Below are positions 54,037-64,000 of a stretch of 64,000 bases of DNA, piece after piece. The notes beneath the pieces are model-generated. The model saw only the letters and a list, made by a program, of their open reading frames with translations. It did no database searches and was not told where the DNA came from. Position numbers and translations under genes: made by a program. Origin of the DNA: Allacma fusca (lineage: Eukaryota > Arthropoda > Collembola > Symphypleona > Sminthuridae); the NCBI GenBank assembly GCA_947179485.1, contig CAMXBY010000004.1, positions 124,001-188,000 of the forward strand, written 5' to 3'. How positions within the stretch are numbered: position 1 is the stretch's first letter; every line of letters starts with the position of its first letter.

Positions 54037-57000
54037 TTATACCACGGTAAATGGAATTACAGTAGTAGGGGGGAGAGTTACAGGAGCAGAGCAATTGCGT
54101 TCATCCTCACCTTTCATACAATCAGTGTCACCTAGTCGTTAAAAATCATTTTAATTATTTTTGAAACCATAGTCTTCCAACTTCTGAACCTTTCCGTGAT
54201 TAACTTACCATCACAATGCCAACTTTCCAGTATACATTGATGACTCTCCTCGCAATGAAATCTGTAATCTGGGCAAGTAAAAACCGAGCAATTCTTCTCA
54301 TCTGAACCATCTCCACAATCATTGTCACCATCACACCTTGAAACGTGTTTCGAATTAAAAATAATTTCGAAATTAAAACTGAAACCATTGAAAAAATATT
54401 ATTTAGAACTGTTTTACCTCCACTGGTCGGAGATACAGCGTTTTGACGACCTGCATCTAAATTTATTCAAAGCACAAGAACCAGACGGAGTAGTTGTGCA
54501 ATTGAGTTCATCCGAATTATCCCTGCAATCATTGTCTCCTGTTCATAGTAAATGCAATTCAGTAAGTTGAAGACTTTCATTATTTGTTAATAAAATGCAA
54601 AATAAAATTTTACCGTCACATTTCCATCGGCTAGGTATACATCTGTTGTTTGCACAATGAAAATGTGTGGCATTATGACAAACAGGATAAAGATCAGTGC
54701 AATTGTGTTCATCTGAACCATCTGCACAGTCGTTGTCATAATCGCACCGCCAGGCGTCTGAAATTCAGAAAGACACTGAAACTGCGCTGGGTTGCATCTG
54801 TTATCTGGGTCACATGTGGTTCCGTCTTCATCCGAATTGTCTCCACAATCGTCGTCACCTTGATCCGCAGAGTAAACGTTGAATTTCGTGTTCCAACAGT
54901 ACAATGCTTGCAAAAATAATCTCGAAATAACTTACCATCACATTTCCAGTGAATTGGAATACAGAATGAATTCTTGCAGGTAAATATTGGATTTCCGTTA
55001 CAATTGTTACTGCTACATCGACCATTCTGGCCCGTCGGTTTTCCATCAGGACATATGCAATTCCCATCTGATTTTATCAGACCATCCGGACACTCGCAGG
55101 TGAAATTTTGTCCACCCGGAAAGCTAAAACATAAATGCGAGCAAGAATGATTTGTACAAGCGTTTGTACCAACTTGTCTCCCAGGACCATATATCTTTAG
55201 ATCCACTAATTGGGGGTGATTAGCAATCACCAAAAAAGTTCCCTTCCCTGGGTCATCGGTATCTTTTCTTGTGCCAAATATTGAACGTGTGTTCCAATCA
55301 TTCCAGTAGATCGTATCTTTATATACCGACACAGCAAATGGATGTCGTATACAATAATCTTGTTTCAGGAAAATTTTCAGATTTTTGCCATCAAAGTCTA
55401 CAAGTGCCAAGTGATCTAAGTATCCATCTACCCAATAAAGATTGTTTTTCTCGTAATCGATGGCAATTCCATTGGGCCATTTTAGTATAATCTCTTGGCC
55501 AGTTCCTGTAGGGTTTTCAACAATACGTTTAACATTTGAGCCATCCAACCATGAACGACCAATACAAGGATTATTGCTCGACCAGTCCGTCCAAAACAAG
55601 TATCCCTTTTCTGGATGTACTGCAATTCCTCGAGGGTTGTCCAGGTGAGTTTTATACAAAACAATCTTCCGCCTTCCTCCAATATTTTTCACATCTGTAC
55701 TAATTACTTCAATTCTACCATTGAGTGCATTACAGTAGTACAAATGTTTCGCAATCCAGTCTAAAGCTAGTCCTTCCACTGATTTCAAATCAGTCGATAC
55801 CAAAATTTCTGGCTCGCTGTTACCATCAAGTTTCAATCGCATGACATTATCTCGATTCACATCCGCCCAATAAATGTACCCAGAATTCATATCGTAATCC
55901 ACAGATGTGACTTCTCGAACATTAAGTAGCGGGAGAACTTCAGTTCTATTAAAATCATTTAAATCGATACGGAGAACCGAATCTCGCTTAGCTACCAACT
56001 TGAATTCGGTTTCATTGGACAATGCACACGATTTAGTTTCTGGCAAAAATCTAGACACATCCCCACCTTCACACTCATCACCAGGTATTTTGCGGTAGCC
56101 TTTGGTTATATTATAATATAGGTCACCGGGCTTGCACCATTCTGGCTTCACACCAGGGCTTAAATCGGAAATATCCTTCTCGCACAACTGACCGTTCAGT
56201 TCATCTTCCACATATCCAAAGTCGCTACAAATGAAAAACATTAAATTGAGAGTACGATTCAAGGGTTAGATGAAATAAATAAATGGCGTGTTATCTCCAT
56301 GGACATACCATTCGAAGTCAACTCTGTAACAAAGGCATTTAGTAGTATTTACTAAACGCTCGTAGGATCTGCCATTGTAACAACCATGAGAAGGAATTCG
56401 ACGTTCGTAGTGATCCTTTTTGCCGAGCAAGCAGTCACGACCAGGTTGGCTGTCCCAGGGTGACCACAATTTGTAATCATTTTGATCGCATTTCCTGCCA
56501 CCTACAATTATTTCAGGATCACTTCATTTTTACTTACAAGCGATTACTGGGACTTTAGCAATGCCACGAAAGGACATCAAACAAAAAATCTTGTCATACT
56601 ACAACAGCTGCCTGCAGTAAGGCTGGTTTTACTATAACTAGGCTTTTCTGTGTACATTCATGACACTTGGTATCACGGATTACATCCATCCATATACAGA
56701 GTAAGAGTATAAGAGTTTGTAAAGTACGCCGAATCAGTTTTTAAACCCATTGGAAGAATTACTTATAAATTCTACCTCCCAATACAGACTGTCATGCAAT
56801 CAGAAAATTTACTTAAGGTTGTATTCATACCAAAAGCGTTGAAAAGATCCACTTGAATTAGTATCCAAGAATGACCTGTCTTTCCATATTGGGTTTTGGG
56901 AATAGAACCAAAAACCAAAAATACAGTAGTATTTTCCCCTGGTTCCGTCATCAATCCTAACACGCGAACCTTCTCGTAAACAAACTTGTATTTATTCCAC

Positions 57001-60000
57001 GTTTCGCCCTCATTTATGGAATACAAAAGTGAGTCCGTGGCATCTCCAAGCTTACAGAACTTAACTGCAACTATCACACCACCGTGATCCCCAAATCCGA
57101 ACAAGTAGTTCCCTTGAAGGAGCTTTGGAAACAAAATCACATAAAATGGTAGGATCTCAATACATGAGTAGAATAAAACAATTTGGTTTAATTAATTAGC
57201 AAGTCTGCGTACATGTTTCCATGTTACAGCTCCATCAGTTGACATGAATACACCTTGATGACCCTTAAGAGAATTATTGACGGTTCCTGTGGCCATAATG
57301 ATTCCAACTGCAGATTTTCTTGAGAGTACGGGAACCGCTTGAGTGACAGGAAATATTTCACTCAATCTTTGGTTAATTTGAAGTGAGCAATTATCACCAT
57401 TATTGCTTCTCGGTACCTACGATTAATTGACGAATTATTGGATGCAAAAGCTAGTTTGAATAAACGCTATCATTATGATGATAAATCTAACCAAGTGACA
57501 ATACAACGGTTGCCCATCATCATCAAATTCCGGTGGTTTCAGTACTTGCCATTCCCCGCCATTATCAAAAGTAACTTTTGAAATTATTTCATTCAATTTT
57601 ATCATGTTATTTGTACTTTCACTAGAGTTCTTTAGAACGTTAGCGATGTAGACTCCCCTCAAACCATCCACGCGATGCAGTTCAACAAAGGAATCATCAG
57701 TGACATTACTAGAAATGTACAACAACATAATGGGTGTAAAATTTAAGAGCTTAATACGATTATTAACTGCAATAAAATAGTTTAAGATTAAGTAATAAAT
57801 GAACCGAATGACGTACTTAATCCATGAATCAGACCATGTCATATTTGGTTTGAAGAAAACAATTCCACTGAGAGATAAGGAAAATCGAAGATTTACCATG
57901 GTCATTGGTGACGGGCTTCTACTTCCGACATATAAGTCGGAAATGCTATTTTCGTGAGTCACGCAGACAAACATCTACATGGAAAATAAGTACTTAACTC
58001 AAATAACCATGATATTATTTCATTTCGTCGTTTATGTGAATAATTAAGGGATTATTACTTGGCCATCAAAAACGTCAGCAATATGGTAATTATTTATTCG
58101 TTTATGTGTGGGGAATAAGGCTTGCAGAAACGGGCCGCGCTTATAAGAAATCCAAAGCTCAAGTGTGTCCTATAACATAGCCGCCATAACAAATTCATCA
58201 AAAAAACAGCGAATACGACTTTCATAATTTTGAAACGATATGATACGCTCTTTTTAGCGTAGAAATAAGTATTTGATACGTACATAATAACGTAAGATTT
58301 TATGTAATGGTAGTAATGAGAACAGGATGTTAGAATGAACGTAGGAATGTGTACCCGTGAATAGCACGCGAATAAACTTGCTGACCGTTGGTTTTAATAA
58401 AAATCTCCAGAGTTGGAAAAGTCCTCCTCTGTGTGTGTAGAAATTACCCTTTGGCTCCTCTCAGTCCGAGCGGATGAGAAGAGGAGGGAAATCTCTCCAT
58501 GCGTAGGACGTATATATATATAAGTTATTAGTGCGTAATAAGCTTAAATCCATTGTATTTTAGAGTGTAAGACGTTTTCCCCGGGAGAATCTAAAAACTC
58601 CTTCCTAAGTAACCGGATCTGTCTCGGACAATGGTCTCGATCTTTACGATCGTAATAAAAATAAGTTACGATAAGACCTAAGATTAAGAAAGTAATTGAA
58701 ACTGATATTGCCTAAGTATGTATTGTCATGTGTTTAAATGTAAAGCAACCGGCGCCAGGCTGGCGGGGTTGGAACTTGGTTTCGGCCGGATGGTCAGGTC
58801 ATAAAAATCTATTCAATTGACTTCGGATTTTGAGAGTACGGTTGCGGCCGAGTATAAATACCCCAGGAAAATCTTACAGATACACAGTCGATCTGAACAC
58901 GCCGATCCGAAACGCTGTCCTCTTGGACTCTCTCTCTCTTCGTATAGCACTCGGGTTTCGGTTCTCTCCCTTTTTACTCCCATTTTATCAAAAATACTCT
59001 TGCTCTCAGAATCGAGTAGTTTTTCTGAAAGATAGCCTTTACTCTCAGAAGAGGAAGGATTTTACCACAGCTCTTCAGGCTGGTGGATTGTATTTCGAGA
59101 AATTTTGAGAAAACATTTAGAATTTTGATAGGAATTTTGGGTAACGCTTTGATAACTCGTAATAGGAATTAAACTTGAACTTTTATAACTTTATTAACTT
59201 TGTATTTAGATTTAGAGAAGGTCTTCTTTGAATTAATATTTATAATCAGAATTAAATCTTAGTGTTAACTTATATTTTAGAAAATCAAACAAAGATATTA
59301 TTAAGTTCCATTTTTGTATTTGTCAAAAGTTAAATAAAATTTCTTCAACATTTGAAGAATCAAAAGTAAACTTGAGGGAATTTATAGTACGTTATTTCCA
59401 CTCAACTCAGACCCCTAACAGATATAACTCTGAACTTACATTCATTCCCTTTTTAGTAGCAAACATGTACTCATCTTTAATTTCAAACTCCTCTACTTCA
59501 GCAAATTTTACTTCAACATCTCCGTGTTCGACGAATGATGATACCGAAGTTAGCACAACTGATTTTTCGCCAGGCTCTTCTCTATGAATATACAGTTTTG
59601 CGGGATGTGAAGATTCATCCCAAGAAACAGACTTGACGAAATCTTGCGCCATCGTCCAAGATGCCCCAAAATCCTTCGAGATCCACATCTACACCGAAAA
59701 CAGGCACAGTAATAATTATGCACTTGTACCTTCTCAGCTGTAACTCATAGATGAGATCTATCATGTGGATTATTTCCGCATACAAACTTACACGCTTCTC
59801 TGCGGTATTTTTTTCATACGCAAAAATTGTTTCCTCCGCATATGGAACAAATAGAATCTCATCTGGAACAAACGAGACACTCGTTCTTCTGAATTTAGTT
59901 CCATAATCATCAGTTGTAAAGATGAGATGATTTGTCACATCAGTAAAAATAAACTGTCAAAGAAAGTCATGAATATTAAGTTATTACAAAGACCAAACTG

Positions 60001-60944
60001 ATTCAAAAAGACATAAACCAGTACATCTATTCTGAATAAGGAAAGACTTTTTTGTACCTTCCCGTTATTAGTTGGATGGTTGAAGAATTTGTCGAGTACA
60101 GGTTTTACCCCATCAGGCATATCCTTTCTCAAAAGAGGTGTAGCATTATCAAATGTGGCTCCATAATTTCTAGAAATGTGGAATGTGGACACTGAATTTG
60201 CATTCACATCTTTTCCAAGACAAATTATCACATCTTTGCCAGCCCAGTAGACTATCAGGGAATTATGTGATTCTTTGATCAAAGTCTAAAAAAGAAAGAA
60301 TCGTCAGAAATTTTCCATTCATGAGTCTTATTGCTTATTTGAGATATTATTTATCCATAATCTATCATCTCCGAACATTCAAAATTTTGTACATATACGT
60401 ATATGTAAGCACAAATTGCATGTCTACTTAAACTCTCAATATCAATTTCATACGCTCAAATAATTACGATCAGTATTAAAAAAAAATTATCGATAAGTAT
60501 GACGATCGTCGATAAAAAAAACTACTGCAGTGCAGAAAAAATCTTCAAGCGTCAGAGGTTATACATAACACTCGGCTGGACAGAACTAGACTGGTCAAAT
60601 ATACTAATAACACTGACATTAAATTGTAATAATTACAAAAAACAATTAAAAATACGCACGAAAAACGTATTTTACCATCAAATTACGCTTACCACATGAG
60701 TTGTAATATTAGGATGAGATGCTTCTGTGTGAATATCTCGTTTCCTCCTTTCATTCTCCACTCGAGTCTCTACAAATTCTTGCTCATTGGAATTATAATA
60801 CACCTGTTGAGGTGTATTTCTCTCAGAATTCGAGACAGGCTGAAATGATAGCCCCGACAATTGATTGCTATACGAAACACAAACGGTGAGCAACAGCAAG
60901 ATCACTGCTCCAGGAGATCTCTGTAACCTCAAAGATGACAACAT
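54037..60944 (-). CDS. SorLA/SORL1-like sorting receptor, right copy with first exon
   Basis: Fifteen coding exons run from 60,944 down to 54,037: 60693-60944, 60058-60285, 59792-59953, 59440-59688, 58059-58169, 57817-57974, 57492-57708, 57213-57416, 56831-57122, 56309-56501, 54936-56224, 54614-54858, 54418-54538, 54209-54336 and 54037-54131. Exon 1 gives a hydrophobic signal peptide ([19 protein letters not shown]) and a furin-type RRKR site, as in SorLA propeptides. VPS10, 10CC, YWTD (motifs YWAD, FWTD, YWVD, YWND), EGF-like and five LDLa modules follow, the order of animal SORL1. The 1,289-bp exon holding the whole YWTD propeller is unusually long. Reading frame is lost inside LDLa repeat 2. 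The last exon stops after a Thr/Pro stretch, with an alternative GT donor (GTG|gtataag) just before the stop. No FnIII, membrane or tail region is visible, so the product would be secreted or the gene is broken. Confidence 0.88.
58485..59108 (+). other. Promoter-like block, possible solo LTR, right copy
   Basis: Mirror of 1,277-1,900. The TATAAATA box is at 58,853-58,860, preceded by GC-rich sequence at 58,746-58,770 and followed by a CT-rich segment at 58,920-58,980. It lies in the intron between SORL1 exons 59440-59688 and 58059-58169, antisense to the gene. Presence in both arms at the same place means it was inserted before the duplication. Confidence 0.35.
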
Positions 60945-62129
60945 TCTCGTCCCACAAACTTTTTTAAAATGCCGACTGAAATAAAAAGAAAAACTTCAGC
61001 TCCAAGCTACCAAACATATATGTATGTACATCAAATTAGGATACTCAGTACTGGGCGTTAATTCTGTTAACAAACAATCCTAATGATAAAAGCATACTCC
61101 CCTAGAATGAAATGGCAAGCTTATACATTATAATAATTCAAGTAGTTGTGAATGAGAATCTGACAGTCAAACTAAGTGCTATTTGTCAAACTGATATGTA
61201 ATAAAATTCCTAGGAATAGTGACTTCATTCAGAGGTCATCCTTTCTTGAAGCCATCATATTTTCAGAAATCTTAGTTCCCGTTGCCCACAAGCTGGAAAT
61301 AATCAATAAAAAACCTTTCATACCCCTTCCTCTCTATTAGTTGTACGTCATTTAAAAAAATCAACAAATTTCAAATTCAAGCTTCCACTTCACGTTTCAG
61401 AAATAGGCAGAGCCATTTAATTTTGTCCCTTCTGCCATCCATCATATCTGTATCTACATCTACCATATCATAAACATAACATTTTTGCAAACCCCTTGTT
61501 TTGCCGGCTGTCACGGATGTGTACCATGTATATTAGACTGAGCATGAGGAATAAGATTTCAAAAAGGGGGGACACTGCGATGTTCCTGCCAATTAAAAAT
61601 TTTAAAACATTAGAAGGAGTGGCTCGCGAAACAAAACTGGTGTTTTTTGGTTTTTGAAGGATTCGGTTAGTCAATATCTTTCTTACATTTCCTTATTTAC
61701 AAAAAAAGGATTAACACATAAAAGGGAGGGAGTGGAACATTCTCGAATAGTTACATTAAAAAATAACATTGATCTTATAAAGAGTCAAATGGATCATGTA
61801 CCGCTGTGTTGATAACCTGAAACCCTTTACATAATCTCAGGAGCCGATAAGGATAAAAAGGTAAAGAAAAACTTTGGGCAACAAGATAGTGTCAACAGGG
61901 ACTAAATCACGTCGGGAAAAGTGGGGGGTACAACGACCCTCGTCAAAAATGCTTCAAGTATATGACAAAAATGACATATTGTTTTGTTTTTTAGCCTTTT
62001 ATTTTTGTATTGTGACTTTGGCGTTTATGTAGAACAGAACAGTGATCACTAAATTGGGTAAAAAGCGTTGCAAATTCCCAAAAACCTTTTGTCACTATTT
62101 ACGAATGTCCTCATGAGTTCTTCATTTTC
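60945..62129. other. Upstream region of SORL1-like right copy, no gene seen
   Basis: It should hold the leader and promoter of the minus-strand SORL1-like gene starting at 60,944. No TATA box at a typical distance is obvious. A short minus-strand open frame (61,468-61,674) has no recognisable features. Confidence 0.35.
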
Positions 62130-63060
62130 CAGTTCCTTTGCAATATCTGGGAAGCAGTGAATGACGCAGCAGTAGTTTAGTCTTTCCTGTTCAATTATGA
62201 ATCTTACATGTTTTTATTCTCCGTAAAGTGGAAAATGATCTCTCAGCCGTCGTGGAGTTGATTGGGAGCCCGATTCGAATTTTTAAAAGTTCTTAACTTC
62301 GGAGAACATTTGACGAACTGTTGGATTGAAGTCCTTAATCCATGACAAAAATCGTATAGAGCTTCTCTCTACTCCTTCAATCCCATGTCATTTGAACATT
62401 AAGTCTCTCAGAATTGAACCTGCCCAAATCTGAAATAGCATCTACTTGGTACTCCTGTGATTTTGGTTCTAGTTAATTCCAGTTAAGCAATAGTTCTCTA
62501 ACTCATGAACTTTCTTGATCCCGGGCTGATCAAAACGACGCTTGAGTTCCGCAACAACAAGGTCGATCGAAGTGTTGAATACGTTTTGGTACTTTACTTC
62601 TGCAGTTGTAAGGATAGGCGGATTATTTATTCCATACCGCTTTCATGTTTTGCGCATTCGGTCTAGAGAAGAACGTTCTAAATGAAAACAGCCACAGGCT
62701 TCGTACTTGCGATTCCAAAGCCCACTGACGATGTACTGACCTTTCTGCTTTCTAAAATTGTCAATGCACACATTCAAAGCTTGAACAGTTCCACTGATGG
62801 TAGAACGCTGTGTTTGTGTGATTTTGCTCAAAATCTCGGTTGGGTTCAAAATGTTGTGTAGAAGGAGAAAACCAAAATAAGTCTTCCTTTTTTGAGCTGT
62901 GTATATAAACCAGATGCTTTAGTTGCACATTTGCCCGCTGACTTCGCCAGTGTGTAAACATTTTAAGAGGCACTCATAATTTTGCGGTGTAGTGGTTGAT
63001 ACAAGGCCCTCTAACTGTCCATCTCTTGGAACAAAGGGGCTGAACCCTAACTTCTGAAAA
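62130..63060 (-). pseudogene. Decayed hAT-type (ZMYM1-like) transposase
   Basis: On the minus strand, 62,209-62,259 encodes NSTTAERSFSTLRRIKT, the signature of the hAT C-terminal dimerisation domain. Upstream, about 62,465-62,600 encodes YQNVFNTSIDLVVAELKRRF and then a DQPGIKKVHELENY segment, the ZMYM1/TTF-type stretch that normally precedes it. A further open piece at 62,643-62,849 carries SGTVQALNVCIDNFRKQKG. The pieces lie in different frames with stops between them, so it is inactive. It lies outside the visible duplicated block. Confidence 0.75.
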
Positions 63061-64000
63061 TTCTTCATTGTCTTCAAATGAAACTTTCCTGTGCTCAATT
63101 CATAGTCATCATTCCACTATATGTACTGTGTACTACCTAAACCTTGAGGTTCTCTAACTTAGAAGCTTGAATGACGTACCAAAGATGACTGGTGCGACAT
63201 GATGCACTATCTGTAAACTGATAGGAGCGAAACGTTTTCACTGTTTTTCTGTCATGGTTGGGCATTTGTACACTCATGTAATTACATTTTAGGTTACTAA
63301 CTGATCTCACGAATGTCTGAATTTGGTAAATTTAGAGCTACTAATTTTGGAACTTGACATTTATTGTCGAAATTGAGGGGGGTACAATCCATATACTGTA
63401 CCACCCTGGATACAATCAGAGGGGTACACTGTACCACCTGTACCATAGGGTTGTTTAGTCCCTGAGTGTCAACACTCCCTTGTGACCTTTTGGGAAGTCG
63501 CACAACACGAATGATCCCAAAGTAGATATACATGCACCTGATGTTAAACTTTAGATATGATAATCACTCTAATGAAAAACAATTCGGAAATCTTTAAAAA
63601 ATATATGATTCCAATATGACACGAAGTGTAACAACCTCTTAAGTTGCAGCATTCAAACCAAAATATAAACATAAAGTTCTTTTAGTATAAGGACACCATG
63701 TAAGAGAATTTTTCTACATGGGCAAGGATATTTTTAAGAATTCTCCTGCCCACAAAGTAATGATTATAATTTTGCAATAGATAATTCGAAGGCTACTATT
63801 CAAGATTATGAAGTAAATTATTAATTTTAAATTTTGCTCCCTCATCAAAATTCAGAATTTCTTATGGGAAATAACATTCAAAACTTGAGTCAAGACGCAC
63901 GTCCCCTGTGGAATGTTTTCGACCTAAAACATTATGCGGGCACTATCACAGCTCTAACCAGAAAGACTCCGCAACTTCTGTGTTACTGAAGTCACATACG
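63061..64000. other. Window end, no gene seen
   Basis: AT-rich sequence. Repeated GTACC/GGTAC motifs cluster at 63,380-63,450 (GTACCACC repeated three times) without a larger structure. The 5' part of the hAT relic could extend into the start of this stretch. Confidence 0.3.

Overview
This is eukaryotic DNA, almost certainly from an insect or other arthropod. It is AT-rich. Genes are split by short GT-AG introns (most about 60-350 bp, a few over 1 kb), spacers carry many short non-autonomous transposons, and the recognisable genes are animal ones: a SorLA/SORL1-type sorting receptor, an SLC35G-type membrane protein, a lysyl oxidase-like enzyme with scavenger-receptor domains, and TMEM147. The species cannot be named from sequence alone.

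The main feature is a very large inverted duplication. Positions 1 to about 21,085 recur, reverse-complemented and nearly identical, at about 39,383-60,389. The left arm reads SORL1-like (+), SLC35G-like (+), lysyl oxidase-like (-), unknown gene (-); the right arm mirrors this. The outer limit of the left arm lies beyond base 1. Only the right copy has its SORL1 first exon in view (60,693-60,944). The arms are not identical: the left SLC35G copy has an in-frame stop, the left SORL1 propeller has a 6-bp gain that destroys a conserved motif, and a 75-bp tandem array has one unit more on the left. Both SORL1 copies share a frame break in the second LDLR class A repeat and end after five such repeats, without FnIII, transmembrane or cytoplasmic parts.

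The 18.3-kb single-copy spacer (about 21,086-39,382) holds two inverted-repeat transposons (21,761-22,568 and 22,645-24,004), a complete four-exon TMEM147 gene on the minus strand (26,662-28,543), a palindromic minisatellite (29,020-29,850), old degenerate repeats (30,290-33,790) and a possible unrecognised gene (36,163 onward). The inner arm ends fall inside the terminal inverted repeat of a 1.5-kb transposon-like element, and a perfect 11-bp hairpin sits exactly at the right inner breakpoint.

Right of the arms, 60,945-64,000 holds the upstream region of the right SORL1 copy and a decayed hAT/ZMYM1-type transposase (about 62,130-63,060, minus).

The genes do not form a pathway. Three make endomembrane or secreted products (sorting receptor, extracellular amine oxidase, ER membrane translocon subunit). 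The biological interest lies in the architecture and in the start of divergence between duplicated copies. An assembly artefact joining two haplotypes must be excluded before the palindrome is treated as real.
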